Below, piece by piece: positions 1 to 5,153 of a stretch of DNA of 5,153 bases. The stretch covers positions 1 through 5,153 of the forward strand of contig DAOWKM010000077.1 of assembly GCA_030643695.1 (NCBI GenBank), written 5' to 3'. The position numbers were made by a program, and so were the translations under genes. The stretch's first letter is position 1. The number at the start of each line of letters is the position of its first letter. This stretch comes from Dehalococcoidia bacterium. Lineage in GTDB: Bacteria > Chloroflexota > Dehalococcoidia > Dehalococcoidales > DAOWKM01. The notes beneath the pieces were generated by a model. The model was not told the DNA's origin. It saw only the letters and a list, made by a program, of their open reading frames with translations, and did not search any database.

Positions 1-1079
1 AAGCTCTGCCCCCTGATTGGCCCGGTGGCTTCTGGCTTCATTGGGGAGTGTTCGTTGTTATCATCTTGGTTTTTGTTTTAGCTATGGTTATGGGGTTTAT
101 CTACCTTGAGCGGAGGGGGATAGGGCGTTTCCAAGTGCGTCCCGGCCCCAATCGGGTGGGACCCTTTGGCCTTCTTCAGCCAGTAGCTGATGCCATTAAG
201 GTATTGATTAAGGAAGACATTATCCCGGCTAAGGGGGATAAGTGGGTTCATTGGCTGGCACCAGTAGTTGCCTTTGTTCCGGCGTTGATGATTTTTACGG
301 TAATCCCATTTCAGAATGGGGCACTCCTTGCTGACCTTAACATCGGCATTCTTTATGTGGTAGCTATTAGCTCGGTGAGCGTGGTCGGTGTGTTTATGGC
401 AGGCTGGGCTTCCAGCAATAAATACTCTCTTCTCGGTGCTATGCGCACTGTAGCCCAGGTAGTGAGCTATGAGATTCCAATGGGGCTGGCTATCATTGGC
501 GTTGTGCTAATCGCTGGCTCTCTATCTATGAACAATATTGTAGAGGAGCAGAGTATTCCCTTTATTTTGCTACAACCATTGGGTTTCCTTATCTTCTTTC
601 TGGCAGCGCTGGCTGAGATTAACCGCACCCCATTTGACCTTCTTGAGGCTGAATCAGAGATTGTGGCTGGCTTTCACACAGAGTATTCCGGGATAAAATT
701 TTCCCTGTTTTATTTAACGGAATACGCTGAAGCCTTGGCTATCTCAGCCATAATTACTACCCTCTTCCTTGGCGGCTGGAGAGGACCTCTGCTGCCTCCC
801 CTCCTCTGGTTTTTGATTAAGGTATTTTTTGTGTTTTTCCTGATTTTCTGGGTGAGGAGCACTATACCCCGCTTGAGGATAGACCAGGTAATGGCATTTG
901 CCTGGAAATGCCTCCTCCCCTTAGCCTTGATTAACCTGTTTATCACTGGCATCCAGGTAATTGTTTGGCCTGAGGTCTTACCCTGGACAGTGATGTTTTT
1001 GAACCTAGCTATAATGGCAATATTGATAGTCCTATGGTCTAAGTTTTTCCAGTTAGGAGGGGGTAGGGTTGAAGTTTGA
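1..1079 (+). CDS. nuoH: NADH-quinone oxidoreductase subunit H (NuoH), 5' partial
   Basis: NuoH is the membrane subunit of complex I that, with NuoB and NuoD, forms the quinone chamber and the start of the proton path. The frame is open to the window edge (first full codon at 3), and the upstream residues (ALPPDWPGGFWLHWG) read as normal NuoH N-terminus, so the true start lies outside and the GTG at 48 is probably internal. Counting from that GTG, visible family signatures are LERR then GPNRVGP (33-39), the GWASSNKYSLLGAMR loop (119-133), the acidic quinone-site loop EINRTPFDLLEAESEIVAG (190-208), and WVRSTIPRLRIDQVM (268-282). Several long hydrophobic segments fit the usual eight helices. The 343+ residues match the family length of roughly 325-360. 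The 3' end overlaps the next gene by 11 nt, implying translational coupling. Identification is secure; only the start is unknown. Confidence 0.97.
   Translation, partial: ALPPDWPGGFWLHWGVFVVIILVFVLAMVMGFIYLERRGIGRFQVRPGPNRVGPFGLLQPVADAIKVLIKEDIIPAKGDKWVHWLAPVVAFVPALMIFTVIPFQNGALLADLNIGILYVVAISSVSVVGVFMAGWASSNKYSLLGAMRTVAQVVSYEIPMGLAIIGVVLIAGSLSMNNIVEEQSIPFILLQPLGFLIFFLAALAEINRTPFDLLEAESEIVAGFHTEYSGIKFSLFYLTEYAEALAISAIITTLFLGGWRGPLLPPLLWFLIKVFFVFFLIFWVRSTIPRLRIDQVMAFAWKCLLPLALINLFITGIQVIVWPEVLPWTVMFLNLAIMAILIVLWSKFFQLGGGRVEV
1053..1063 (+). promoter_or_regulatory. Shine-Dalgarno for the TTG start of the nuoI fusion gene
   Basis: TTAGGAGG followed by GGG lies inside the end of nuoH, with 8 nt between the AGGAGG core and the TTG at 1069. 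It decides the start. The encoded KFERYGIGVAKGM is a typical NuoI beginning, and no ATG near this site gives a full-length N-terminus; the first in-frame ATG (codon 14) would cut off the amphipathic N-terminal segment. Confidence 0.8.
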
Positions 1080-2958
1080 ACGCTATGGCATTGGTGTCGC
1101 CAAGGGAATGACTTTAACCCTTGAGCACCTGTTTCGGAAGCCGATTACAACGCAGTATCCTGAAGAAAGACTTACCATTTCTCGGCGGTTTCGGGGTAAT
1201 GAACTGGTCAGGGATGAGGAGCGATGCACTGGTTGCACTACCTGTGCCCAGAGTTGCCCCCATGGTGTTATTAGTATTGTATGCCAGGAGGCAGTATCCC
1301 GGAGGTCAGGTATAGCACCATGTAGCCAGGCCTGTCCTGCTGGTATAGATGTGCCTCGCTATGTCCGCTTCATTGCTGAGGGTAAGCCCTCTGAGGCGGT
1401 GGCTGTAATCAGAGAGAAAGTTCCTTTCCCGGGGGTACTTGGTCATGTTTGCATCCATCCCTGTGAGACCAAGTGCCAGCGAGCCCCCCTTGATGAGGCT
1501 ATCGGTATTCGGCTCCTCAAGCGGTTTGCTACTGAGCATGATGCCGGGTTATGGAAACTAAACTCTAAGATTGCCCCTGCTACCGGTAAGCGGGTTGCCA
1601 TTATTGGCTCAGGACCAGCAGGGCTGACATCAGCCTATTACCTGGCTAAGCTTGGCCATTCAGCGACTGTCATTGAAGCACTACCAGAGCCGGGCGGCAT
1701 GATGCGATTTGGTATTCCTGACTACCGATTGCCCAAGAATATTCTCAACTCTGAGATTGATGAGATAAAAAGCATTGGTATTGATATAAAAACAAGTATG
1801 AGGGTGGACTCGATAGACAATCTCTTTGAGGAGGGATACAATGCTATCTTTTTAGCTATTGGGGCACATCAGGCTATCAGGATGAGAGTCGAGGGAGAGG
1901 ACAACCCTAAAGTGAGGGATTGTGTATCCTTTTTAAGGGATATAAGCTTGGGCAAAGAAGTGAGATTAGGCGACAGGGTAGCTGTTGTTGGCGGTGGGAA
2001 CGCCGCTATAGATTCAGCACGAACTGCGCTCCGCCTTGGCGCTAGGGAGGTAACCATCGTCTATCGTCGGACCCGGGTTGAGATGCCGGCTAGCCCCGAG
2101 GAAGTTGAAGGAGCTCTCCATGAAGGGATAAAAATTCACTTCCTGGTAGCACCCTCAAAGATAATTAGCCGGGATGGGCAACTGGAGTTGGAGTGTATTC
2201 GCATGAAGCTGGGCGCACCCGATGCTAGCGGGAGACGGCGACCTGAGCCAATTGAAGGCAGTGAGTTCACTATGGATTTTGATACTATTATAGCTGCCAT
2301 CGGTCAGCGTCCAGAGATTCCTAAACAGTTTGACTTATCTATTGGACGGGGGAATACTATTCAGGTTGACCCTGATACCCTTACCACCAGCAGGAAGGGC
2401 GTCTTTGCCGGTGGCGATGCGGTGAGCGGACCAGCTTCTGTTATTGAGGCGATTGCTGCCGGAAGGAAGGCAGCAGCTTCTATAGATAAGTACCTAGGTG
2501 GTATAGGAAACATTGATGAAACACTGGCACCACCTGAAGAGGCAGTAACCCCGCTTGGGGTGGCTGAGGAGGGATGGCGACCACAAATACCTACCTTACC
2601 GCTTGACCAGCGGGTTAGCAGCTTTAATGAGGTAGAACTTGGATTGAATGAAGAAGTAGCAACTAAAGAGGCAAAGCGGTGCCTGAGATGTGACCTTGCC
2701 TATTTAGTAGATAAGTTTGAGGTGGATGCTGGCATCTGTATGTTTTGCGGTTTGTGTGTTGAGGCTTGCCCTTATAATGCCTTGTTTATGGGTTATTCTT
2801 ACGAGCAGGCTAAATATCGGCGACAGGAACTGGTGCTGTCTAAGGAGGATTTATTACCCTCAGATAAGAGGCGACCCAGTGGTTATGCCCGACCTGAGGT
2901 TGAGGTAACCTTACCCAAGCAGACCCTGCTCCTTGACCGGGATAAGGTGAAGAAATGA
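1069..2958 (+). CDS. nuoI: NuoI with a GltD-like FAD/NAD(P)H oxidoreductase nested between its two ferredoxin motifs
   Basis: The protein has 629 aa, whereas NuoI alone is usually about 130-180 aa. Residues 1-70 are the NuoI N-terminus (GIGVAKGMTLTLEHLF, QYPEERL, FRGNE) with motif C53-C56-C59-C63P. Residues ~71-547 are a GltD-like module: cysteines C72, C85, C89, C128, C132, C136 with ACPAGIDVPRYV and PFPGVLGHVC; FAD motif GSGPAG (180-185) and EPGGMMRFGIPDYRLP; NAD(P) motif GGGNAA (308-313) with YRRTRVEMPA (332-341); second FAD motif GVFAGGDAVSGPASVIEAI (444-462); and RCLRC (537-541). Residues 548-629 are the NuoI C-terminus, with C557-C560-C563-C567P, YEQAKYRRQELVLSKEDLL and a charged tail. 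Known: NuoI carries clusters N6a/N6b leading to NuoB; GltD-type proteins pass electrons between NAD(P)H, FAD and Fe-S clusters. Inferred: NAD(P)H-linked electron exchange directly at the NuoI position. The frame is continuous, the gene occupies the exact nuoI slot, it starts with TTG overlapping nuoH, and it overlaps nuoJ by 4 nt. No separate nuoI is present. Domain calls are secure; the function of the fusion is a hypothesis. Confidence 0.93.
   Translation: MKFERYGIGVAKGMTLTLEHLFRKPITTQYPEERLTISRRFRGNELVRDEERCTGCTTCAQSCPHGVISIVCQEAVSRRSGIAPCSQACPAGIDVPRYVRFIAEGKPSEAVAVIREKVPFPGVLGHVCIHPCETKCQRAPLDEAIGIRLLKRFATEHDAGLWKLNSKIAPATGKRVAIIGSGPAGLTSAYYLAKLGHSATVIEALPEPGGMMRFGIPDYRLPKNILNSEIDEIKSIGIDIKTSMRVDSIDNLFEEGYNAIFLAIGAHQAIRMRVEGEDNPKVRDCVSFLRDISLGKEVRLGDRVAVVGGGNAAIDSARTALRLGAREVTIVYRRTRVEMPASPEEVEGALHEGIKIHFLVAPSKIISRDGQLELECIRMKLGAPDASGRRRPEPIEGSEFTMDFDTIIAAIGQRPEIPKQFDLSIGRGNTIQVDPDTLTTSRKGVFAGGDAVSGPASVIEAIAAGRKAAASIDKYLGGIGNIDETLAPPEEAVTPLGVAEEGWRPQIPTLPLDQRVSSFNEVELGLNEEVATKEAKRCLRCDLAYLVDKFEVDAGICMFCGLCVEACPYNALFMGYSYEQAKYRRQELVLSKEDLLPSDKRRPSGYARPEVEVTLPKQTLLLDRDKVKK
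1279..2709 (+). other. Inserted GltD/NfnB-like flavoprotein module within nuoI (domain boundaries)
   Basis: This is the part of the reading frame that does not belong to NuoI, fusion residues ~71-547. In order it holds a two-cluster cysteine domain (about 72-155), an N-terminal FAD half-domain (about 174-290), an NAD(P)-binding domain (about 300-410), the returning FAD half-domain (about 440-475), and a tail ending in EAKRCLRCD. Boundaries come from where NuoI similarity stops (after HGVISI) and resumes (KFEVDAGICMFCG); they may be off by ~10 residues. The YRR after the dinucleotide motif resembles NADPH-using GltD/NfnB proteins, but cofactor preference cannot be settled by reading. Confidence 0.85.
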
Positions 2959-3446
2959 TAGGACTACAGATTGCTTTCTGGATATTAGTTGTAGTAGGTA
3001 TTGCCTCCGCTTTAGCTGTGGTTTTACTTCGTGATATTTTCCGAGCGGCTCTTTCCTTGATTCTGTGCTTCCTAACTGTGGCTGGAATCTATGTTACCCT
3101 TAGCGCTGACTTTCTGGCAGCGGTGCAGGTTCTGATTTATGTTGGTGCTATATCAGTGCTAATTATTCTGGCTATCATGATGACCAGAGAGGTTCAGCAG
3201 GGCAGTCCTTCCAACAAACTACGAATTCCGGCTTTTGTAGTGGCTACTCTATTTTTAGGGGCTCTCGTTTTTGCTATGATTAATACTCCGTGGCAAATAG
3301 CCAGTATGCCTCCTCTGGAACCAACCACCGCCGCTCTGGCTATCAAGCTTTTTGGTGAAAATGGCTTTATTTTGCCACTGGAGATTGCCCCCCTCCTTTT
3401 GCTAGCGGTCATTTTAGGGACTATTGTTCTGGTTAAGGAGAAATAA
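2955..3446 (+). CDS. nuoJ: NADH-quinone oxidoreductase subunit J (NuoJ)
   Basis: NuoJ is a membrane subunit of complex I between the quinone site and the antiporter-like subunits. Its third helix contains a pi-bulge linked to conformational coupling. The protein has 163 aa, near the usual bacterial length, with five hydrophobic segments at about 5-25, 30-50, 54-76, 92-110 and 138-160. The signature VQVLIYVGAISVLIILAIMM (57-76) corresponds to the conserved third helix of the family. The loop at 111-137 is polar and proline-rich. The ATG is set by the ATGA overlap with the preceding stop and by AAGGTGA at 2944-2950, 4 nt before the start codon. Coupled translation with the fusion gene supports the fusion protein being a real complex I component. 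There is no truncation or missing segment. Confidence 0.96.
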   Translation: MIGLQIAFWILVVVGIASALAVVLLRDIFRAALSLILCFLTVAGIYVTLSADFLAAVQVLIYVGAISVLIILAIMMTREVQQGSPSNKLRIPAFVVATLFLGALVFAMINTPWQIASMPPLEPTTAALAIKLFGENGFILPLEIAPLLLLAVILGTIVLVKEK

Positions 3447-3464
3447 TATAAATAAGAATGAGAA

Positions 3465-3489
3465 ATGAGAGAGGCGAAGCCTCTCTCAT
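3465..3489. repeat. Perfect hairpin, first part of composite palindromic element (copy 1)
   Basis: An 11-bp perfect stem (ATGAGAGAGGC paired with GCCTCTCTCAT) closes a 3-nt GAA loop, starting 18 nt after the nuoJ stop. It is not followed by a T-tract, so it does not look like an intrinsic terminator. It precedes the shared 41-nt unit by 7 nt. The equivalent hairpin before copy 2 has a different stem sequence but the same architecture. A 7-nt tandem duplication (AATGAGA twice, 3457-3470) overlaps its left edge. Confidence 0.8.
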
Positions 3490-3496
3490 AACCCGT

Positions 3497-3537
3497 CCCC
3501 CTCTCCTTTGAAGGAGAGGGGGATAAAGGGGGTGAGG
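3497..3537. repeat. 41-nt palindromic repeat unit, copy 1
   Basis: The unit begins with a 26-nt palindrome (3497-3522): a 12-nt arm CCCCCTCTCCTT, central TG, and the complementary arm AAGGAGAGGGGG. It continues with GATAAAGGGGGTGAGG up to the base before the nuoK ATG (the first G is shared with the arm). It is identical to 3916-3956 except that 3526 is A and its counterpart 3945 is C. The short length, strong palindromy and intergenic placement resemble REP/MITE-like dispersed elements; no associated transposase is visible. Confidence 0.85.
3525..3537 (+). promoter_or_regulatory. Shine-Dalgarno of nuoK supplied by the repeat tail
   Basis: AAAGGGGGTGAGG is directly in front of ATG 3538. It matches the AAGGAGGTGA consensus except for one A-to-G change, which would still allow a G-U pair with the 16S 3' end. 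The core-to-ATG spacing is 5 nt. This decides the nuoK start. The whole site lies within the repeated unit, not in nuoK-specific sequence. Confidence 0.75.
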
Positions 3538-3855
3538 ATGATAAACAATTTAGGTTTAGACCATTACCTTATACTGTCAGCTATTCTATTCTCTATCGGG
3601 TTATATGGTGCCCTGGCTAAACGCAATGCCATAGCTATCCTGATGTCTATTGAAATTATGCTGGTTGCGGTGAGTATCGCTATGGTTGCTTTCTCTCGGT
3701 ATATTGTGCCCTTGCTGCTAACCGGGCAGGTTTTTGTTATTTTCATTATGGTGGCGGCGGCGGCTGAGACAGCCGTTGGCTTAGCCATAATAATGGCTAT
3801 CTATCGTAGCCGTGAAACTATAGATGTCACCAAGATTGACTTGATGAAATGGTAA
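3538..3855 (+). CDS. nuoK: NADH-quinone oxidoreductase subunit K (NuoK)
   Basis: NuoK is a small three-helix membrane subunit (MrpC-like) that forms part of the proton path between NuoJ and NuoN. From ATG 3538 it is 105 aa, against about 100 for the family. Helices lie at about 8-26, 30-52 and 60-88. The two essential membrane glutamates are present: E39 in MSIEIMLVAVS (E. coli E36) and E77 in AAAAETAVGLAI (E. coli E72). The short tail YRSRETIDVTKIDLMKW is typical. An upstream in-frame TTG at 3508 would add ten residues encoded by the repeat hairpin and was not chosen, because ATG 3538 has a good Shine-Dalgarno sequence and gives the normal N-terminus. Unusually for nuoJ-nuoK, which often touch or overlap, the genes are separated by 91 nt of repeat sequence. 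Confidence 0.96.
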   Translation: MINNLGLDHYLILSAILFSIGLYGALAKRNAIAILMSIEIMLVAVSIAMVAFSRYIVPLLLTGQVFVIFIMVAAAAETAVGLAIIMAIYRSRETIDVTKIDLMKW

Positions 3856-3881
3856 CCTTGGGCTGTTTATTAAGGGGTAGA

Positions 3882-3904
3882 TTGAAGGGGCAGAGCCCCT
3901 TCAA
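3882..3904. repeat. Perfect hairpin, first part of composite palindromic element (copy 2)
   Basis: A 10-bp perfect stem (TTGAAGGGGC paired with GCCCCTTCAA) closes an AGA loop, starting 26 nt after the nuoK stop. It is followed by AAGTAAACTTC rather than a T-tract, so an intrinsic terminator is unlikely. It stands 11 nt before the shared 41-nt unit, the same order as in the nuoJ-nuoK gap. Confidence 0.8.
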
Positions 3905-3915
3905 AAGTAAACTTC

Positions 3916-3956
3916 CCCCCTCTCCTTTGAAGGAGAGGGGGATACAGGGGGTGAGG
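3916..3956. repeat. 41-nt palindromic repeat unit, copy 2
   Basis: This unit has the same 26-nt palindrome (3916-3941) and G-rich tail as copy 1, in the same orientation, with a single difference (C at 3945). Where copy 1 continues into the nuoK ATG, this copy is followed by TAGTAG, so its Shine-Dalgarno-like tail has no start codon to serve and nuoL begins 78 nt later. Confidence 0.85.
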
Positions 3957-4033
3957 TAGTAGAGTGTGGGGGGCATAAAGCTTAATGCTCACAGAAGGGG
4001 AGCAGTTTATAGAAAGGTGATAAGGAAGCTGTG
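3957..4033 (+). other. Remaining nuoK-nuoL spacer, no firm element
   Basis: This segment has no open reading frame of note. It contains an imperfect palindrome around AAGCTT (3973-3988, two mismatches) and purine-rich stretches. No convincing -35/-10 pair is visible, so nuoL is assumed to be read through from upstream. The last ~20 nt hold the nuoL ribosome binding site. Confidence 0.4.
4014..4027 (+). promoter_or_regulatory. Shine-Dalgarno region of nuoL
   Basis: AAGGTGATAAGGAA ends 6 nt before ATG 4034; the nearer TAAGGA gives about 7 nt spacing. A GTG at 4031 is directly in front of and in frame with the ATG; either would give nearly the same protein, and ATG is preferred. Confidence 0.6.
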
Positions 4034-5153
4034 ATGCCATACCAGTTAATTTGGCTTATTTTTTTACTACCACTTTTCTCATTCTTAATAATTTCTTTAA
4101 TTTTCAGGCCTTTCCTGAACCATAAACCAAAGCTCGGCGGCTATATTACCATTACTGCTATCTTTGGTTCCTTTATTCTGTCTATCTGGGCACTAATGAG
4201 CGTGCTGGCTACCCCTGGTCACGAGCTAATGATACCTGATATTAGCTGGGTAGTTATTGAGAATGGGGTTACCATTCATCTGGGGCTAATAATGGATTCC
4301 CTAACTGCAGTGATGCTCATTGTGGTTACCGTAGTCAGTCTTATGGTGCAGATTTACTCGCAGGGTTATATGGATGGCGACCCTGGTTATCACCGCTACT
4401 TTGCCTTTATGTCGTTGTTTACTGCCTCAATGCTGGGTTTAGTCCTGGCAGATAATCTGCTTTTCCTGTATGTATTCTGGGAGCTGGTTGGCTTATGCTC
4501 CTACCTTCTCATCGGCTTCTGGTTTCATCGCCCGGAGGCACGGAATGCAGCCACCAAGGCGTTTGTTGTTACCCGGATTGGTGATTTTGGCTTCCTGGCG
4601 GCTATCCTGCTTCTGTTTTCCCATACTGGCACCTTTGACATTGCTGAACTGCATGGTCTGGCGGTGGCTGGTGCCTTAGCTGGCACAACCCTTACCTGGG
4701 CAGCCATTGGCATCTTTGCTGGTGCTGTCGGTAAATCGGCTCAATTTCCTCTCCATGTATGGCTGCCTGATGCTATGGAGGGTCCGACGCCGGTTAGTGC
4801 CCTTATTCATGCTGCCACCATGGTAGCCGCTGGCGTCTTTTTGGTCGCTCGCATGTATCCCCTGTTTGCCCATTCAGAACAAGCCCTGCTCACAGTAGCT
4901 GTCATCGGTGGTTTCACTGCTATCTTCGCCGCTACTATGGGACTGGTTATGACCGATATTAAGCGAGTCCTGGCATATTCTACCATTAGCCAGCTGGGCT
5001 ATATGATGCTGGGGCTGGGTACCGGTGGGATAGTTGTTGGCATATTTCACCTGTTTAATCATGCCTTCTTCAAGGCACTACTGTTTCTTGGGGCAGGCAG
5101 CGTCAATCATGCCACTGGCACCTTTGATATACGCCAGATGGGTGGACTGCGTA
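4034..5153 (+). CDS. nuoL: NADH-quinone oxidoreductase subunit L (NuoL), 3' partial
   Basis: NuoL is the distal antiporter-like, proton-pumping subunit of complex I. The frame stays open for 373 codons to the window edge; the full family length is about 600-700 aa, so a little over half is present, roughly the first ten or eleven helices. Key residues are in place: E150 in FWELVGLCSYLLIGFW (E. coli E144), K234 in GAVGKSAQFPLHVWLPDAM (E. coli K229), H259 in ALIHAATMVAAG (E. coli H254), and H339, H343 and K347 in HLFNHAFFKALLFLGAGS (E. coli H334, H338, K342). DIKRVLAYSTISQLGYM is the conserved antiporter segment. The N-terminus MPYQLIWLIFLLPLFSFLI is the usual first helix. The gene is 178 nt from nuoK with a palindromic element between. 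NuoM and NuoN share part of this pattern, but the position after nuoK and the N-terminal oxidoreductase-type helix point to NuoL. No frameshift was found on full translation by eye. Confidence 0.95.
   Translation, partial: MPYQLIWLIFLLPLFSFLIISLIFRPFLNHKPKLGGYITITAIFGSFILSIWALMSVLATPGHELMIPDISWVVIENGVTIHLGLIMDSLTAVMLIVVTVVSLMVQIYSQGYMDGDPGYHRYFAFMSLFTASMLGLVLADNLLFLYVFWELVGLCSYLLIGFWFHRPEARNAATKAFVVTRIGDFGFLAAILLLFSHTGTFDIAELHGLAVAGALAGTTLTWAAIGIFAGAVGKSAQFPLHVWLPDAMEGPTPVSALIHAATMVAAGVFLVARMYPLFAHSEQALLTVAVIGGFTAIFAATMGLVMTDIKRVLAYSTISQLGYMMLGLGTGGIVVGIFHLFNHAFFKALLFLGAGSVNHATGTFDIRQMGGLR

Noticed and set aside
48..50. GTG at 48 as the nuoH start
   Set aside because: The frame is open upstream to the window edge and the upstream residues look like NuoH N-terminal sequence, so the gene is treated as 5' truncated by the window.
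1306..1539. Minus-strand open frames such as this one and those at 710-952, 1869-2057, 3194-3412, 3564-3788 and 4525-5062
   Set aside because: They lie entirely opposite strongly supported nuo genes, have no recognisable protein features, and are explained as frame shadows.
1069..2958. Fusion being a chimeric assembly or two genes with a missed stop
   Set aside because: Both NuoI halves and the inserted module are in one clean frame, the NuoI halves together add up to a complete NuoI (~152 residues), and both ends overlap neighbouring nuo genes properly. Read-level confirmation is still not possible here.
3465..3522. Intrinsic terminators after nuoJ (and 3882-3941 after nuoK)
   Set aside because: The stems are strong but none is followed by a run of T; the sequence after each is C- or G-rich, and the operon continues on the same strand.
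3508..3537. In-frame TTG start at 3508 extending NuoK by ten residues
   Set aside because: The extension would be encoded by the repeat palindrome, has no Shine-Dalgarno of its own, and gives a charged, non-family N-terminus; ATG 3538 has a well-spaced site and gives the normal length.
3497..3956. CRISPR-like repeats
   Set aside because: There are only two copies, 419 bp apart with a whole gene between them and no regular spacers.
3973..3988. Imperfect palindrome around AAGCTT as an operator
   Set aside because: It is short, has two mismatches, has no second copy in the window, and no promoter is visible beside it.
4470..4679. Plus-strand open frame of 69 codons
   Set aside because: It is out of frame within nuoL, whose residues in this stretch include conserved family motifs.

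Overview
The window is a stretch of a respiratory complex I (nuo) operon, all on the + strand, in the standard order H-I-J-K-L. It contains nuoH (5' end outside the window), a greatly enlarged gene in the nuoI position, nuoJ, nuoK, and the first ~373 codons of nuoL (3' end outside the window). All of it codes for the membrane arm plus the ferredoxin-like connecting subunit. No tRNA, rRNA, CRISPR array, transposase or phage gene is visible.

The notable gene is the one in the nuoI slot (1069-2958, 629 aa). Its first ~70 residues are the N-terminal half of NuoI, ending in the first CxxCxxCxxxCP motif. Its last ~82 residues are the C-terminal half of NuoI, starting just before the second CxxCxxCxxxCP motif. 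Between the halves, where an ordinary NuoI has only about 30 residues, sits a complete GltD-like (glutamate synthase small subunit / NfnB type) module of ~475 residues. That module has a cysteine-rich cluster domain, an FAD-binding GxGxxG, an NAD(P)-binding GGGNAA with a following YRR, and a C-terminal FAD motif. So an NAD(P)H-type flavoprotein is nested inside the complex I ferredoxin subunit. I infer that this could be a built-in electron entry (or exit) module for the complex, possibly replacing or supplementing NuoEFG; whether NuoEFG exist elsewhere cannot be seen here.

Gene packing changes along the window. nuoH/nuoI overlap by 11 nt and nuoI/nuoJ by 4 nt (ATGA). nuoJ-nuoK and nuoK-nuoL are instead separated by 91 and 178 nt. 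Each of these gaps holds the same kind of palindromic element: a first perfect hairpin (different sequence in each copy but still perfectly paired), then a nearly identical 41-nt unit (one mismatch) that starts with a 26-nt palindrome and ends in a G-rich, Shine-Dalgarno-like tail. In the first copy that tail lies directly in front of the nuoK ATG and appears to serve as its ribosome binding site.

Organism: a bacterium with roughly 50% GC by eye, using TTG and ATG starts with good Shine-Dalgarno sequences. The dispersed C/G-rich palindromes and the nuo sequences look like those of uncultured Chloroflexota (Dehalococcoidia and relatives), but this is an impression from memory, not a proven assignment.
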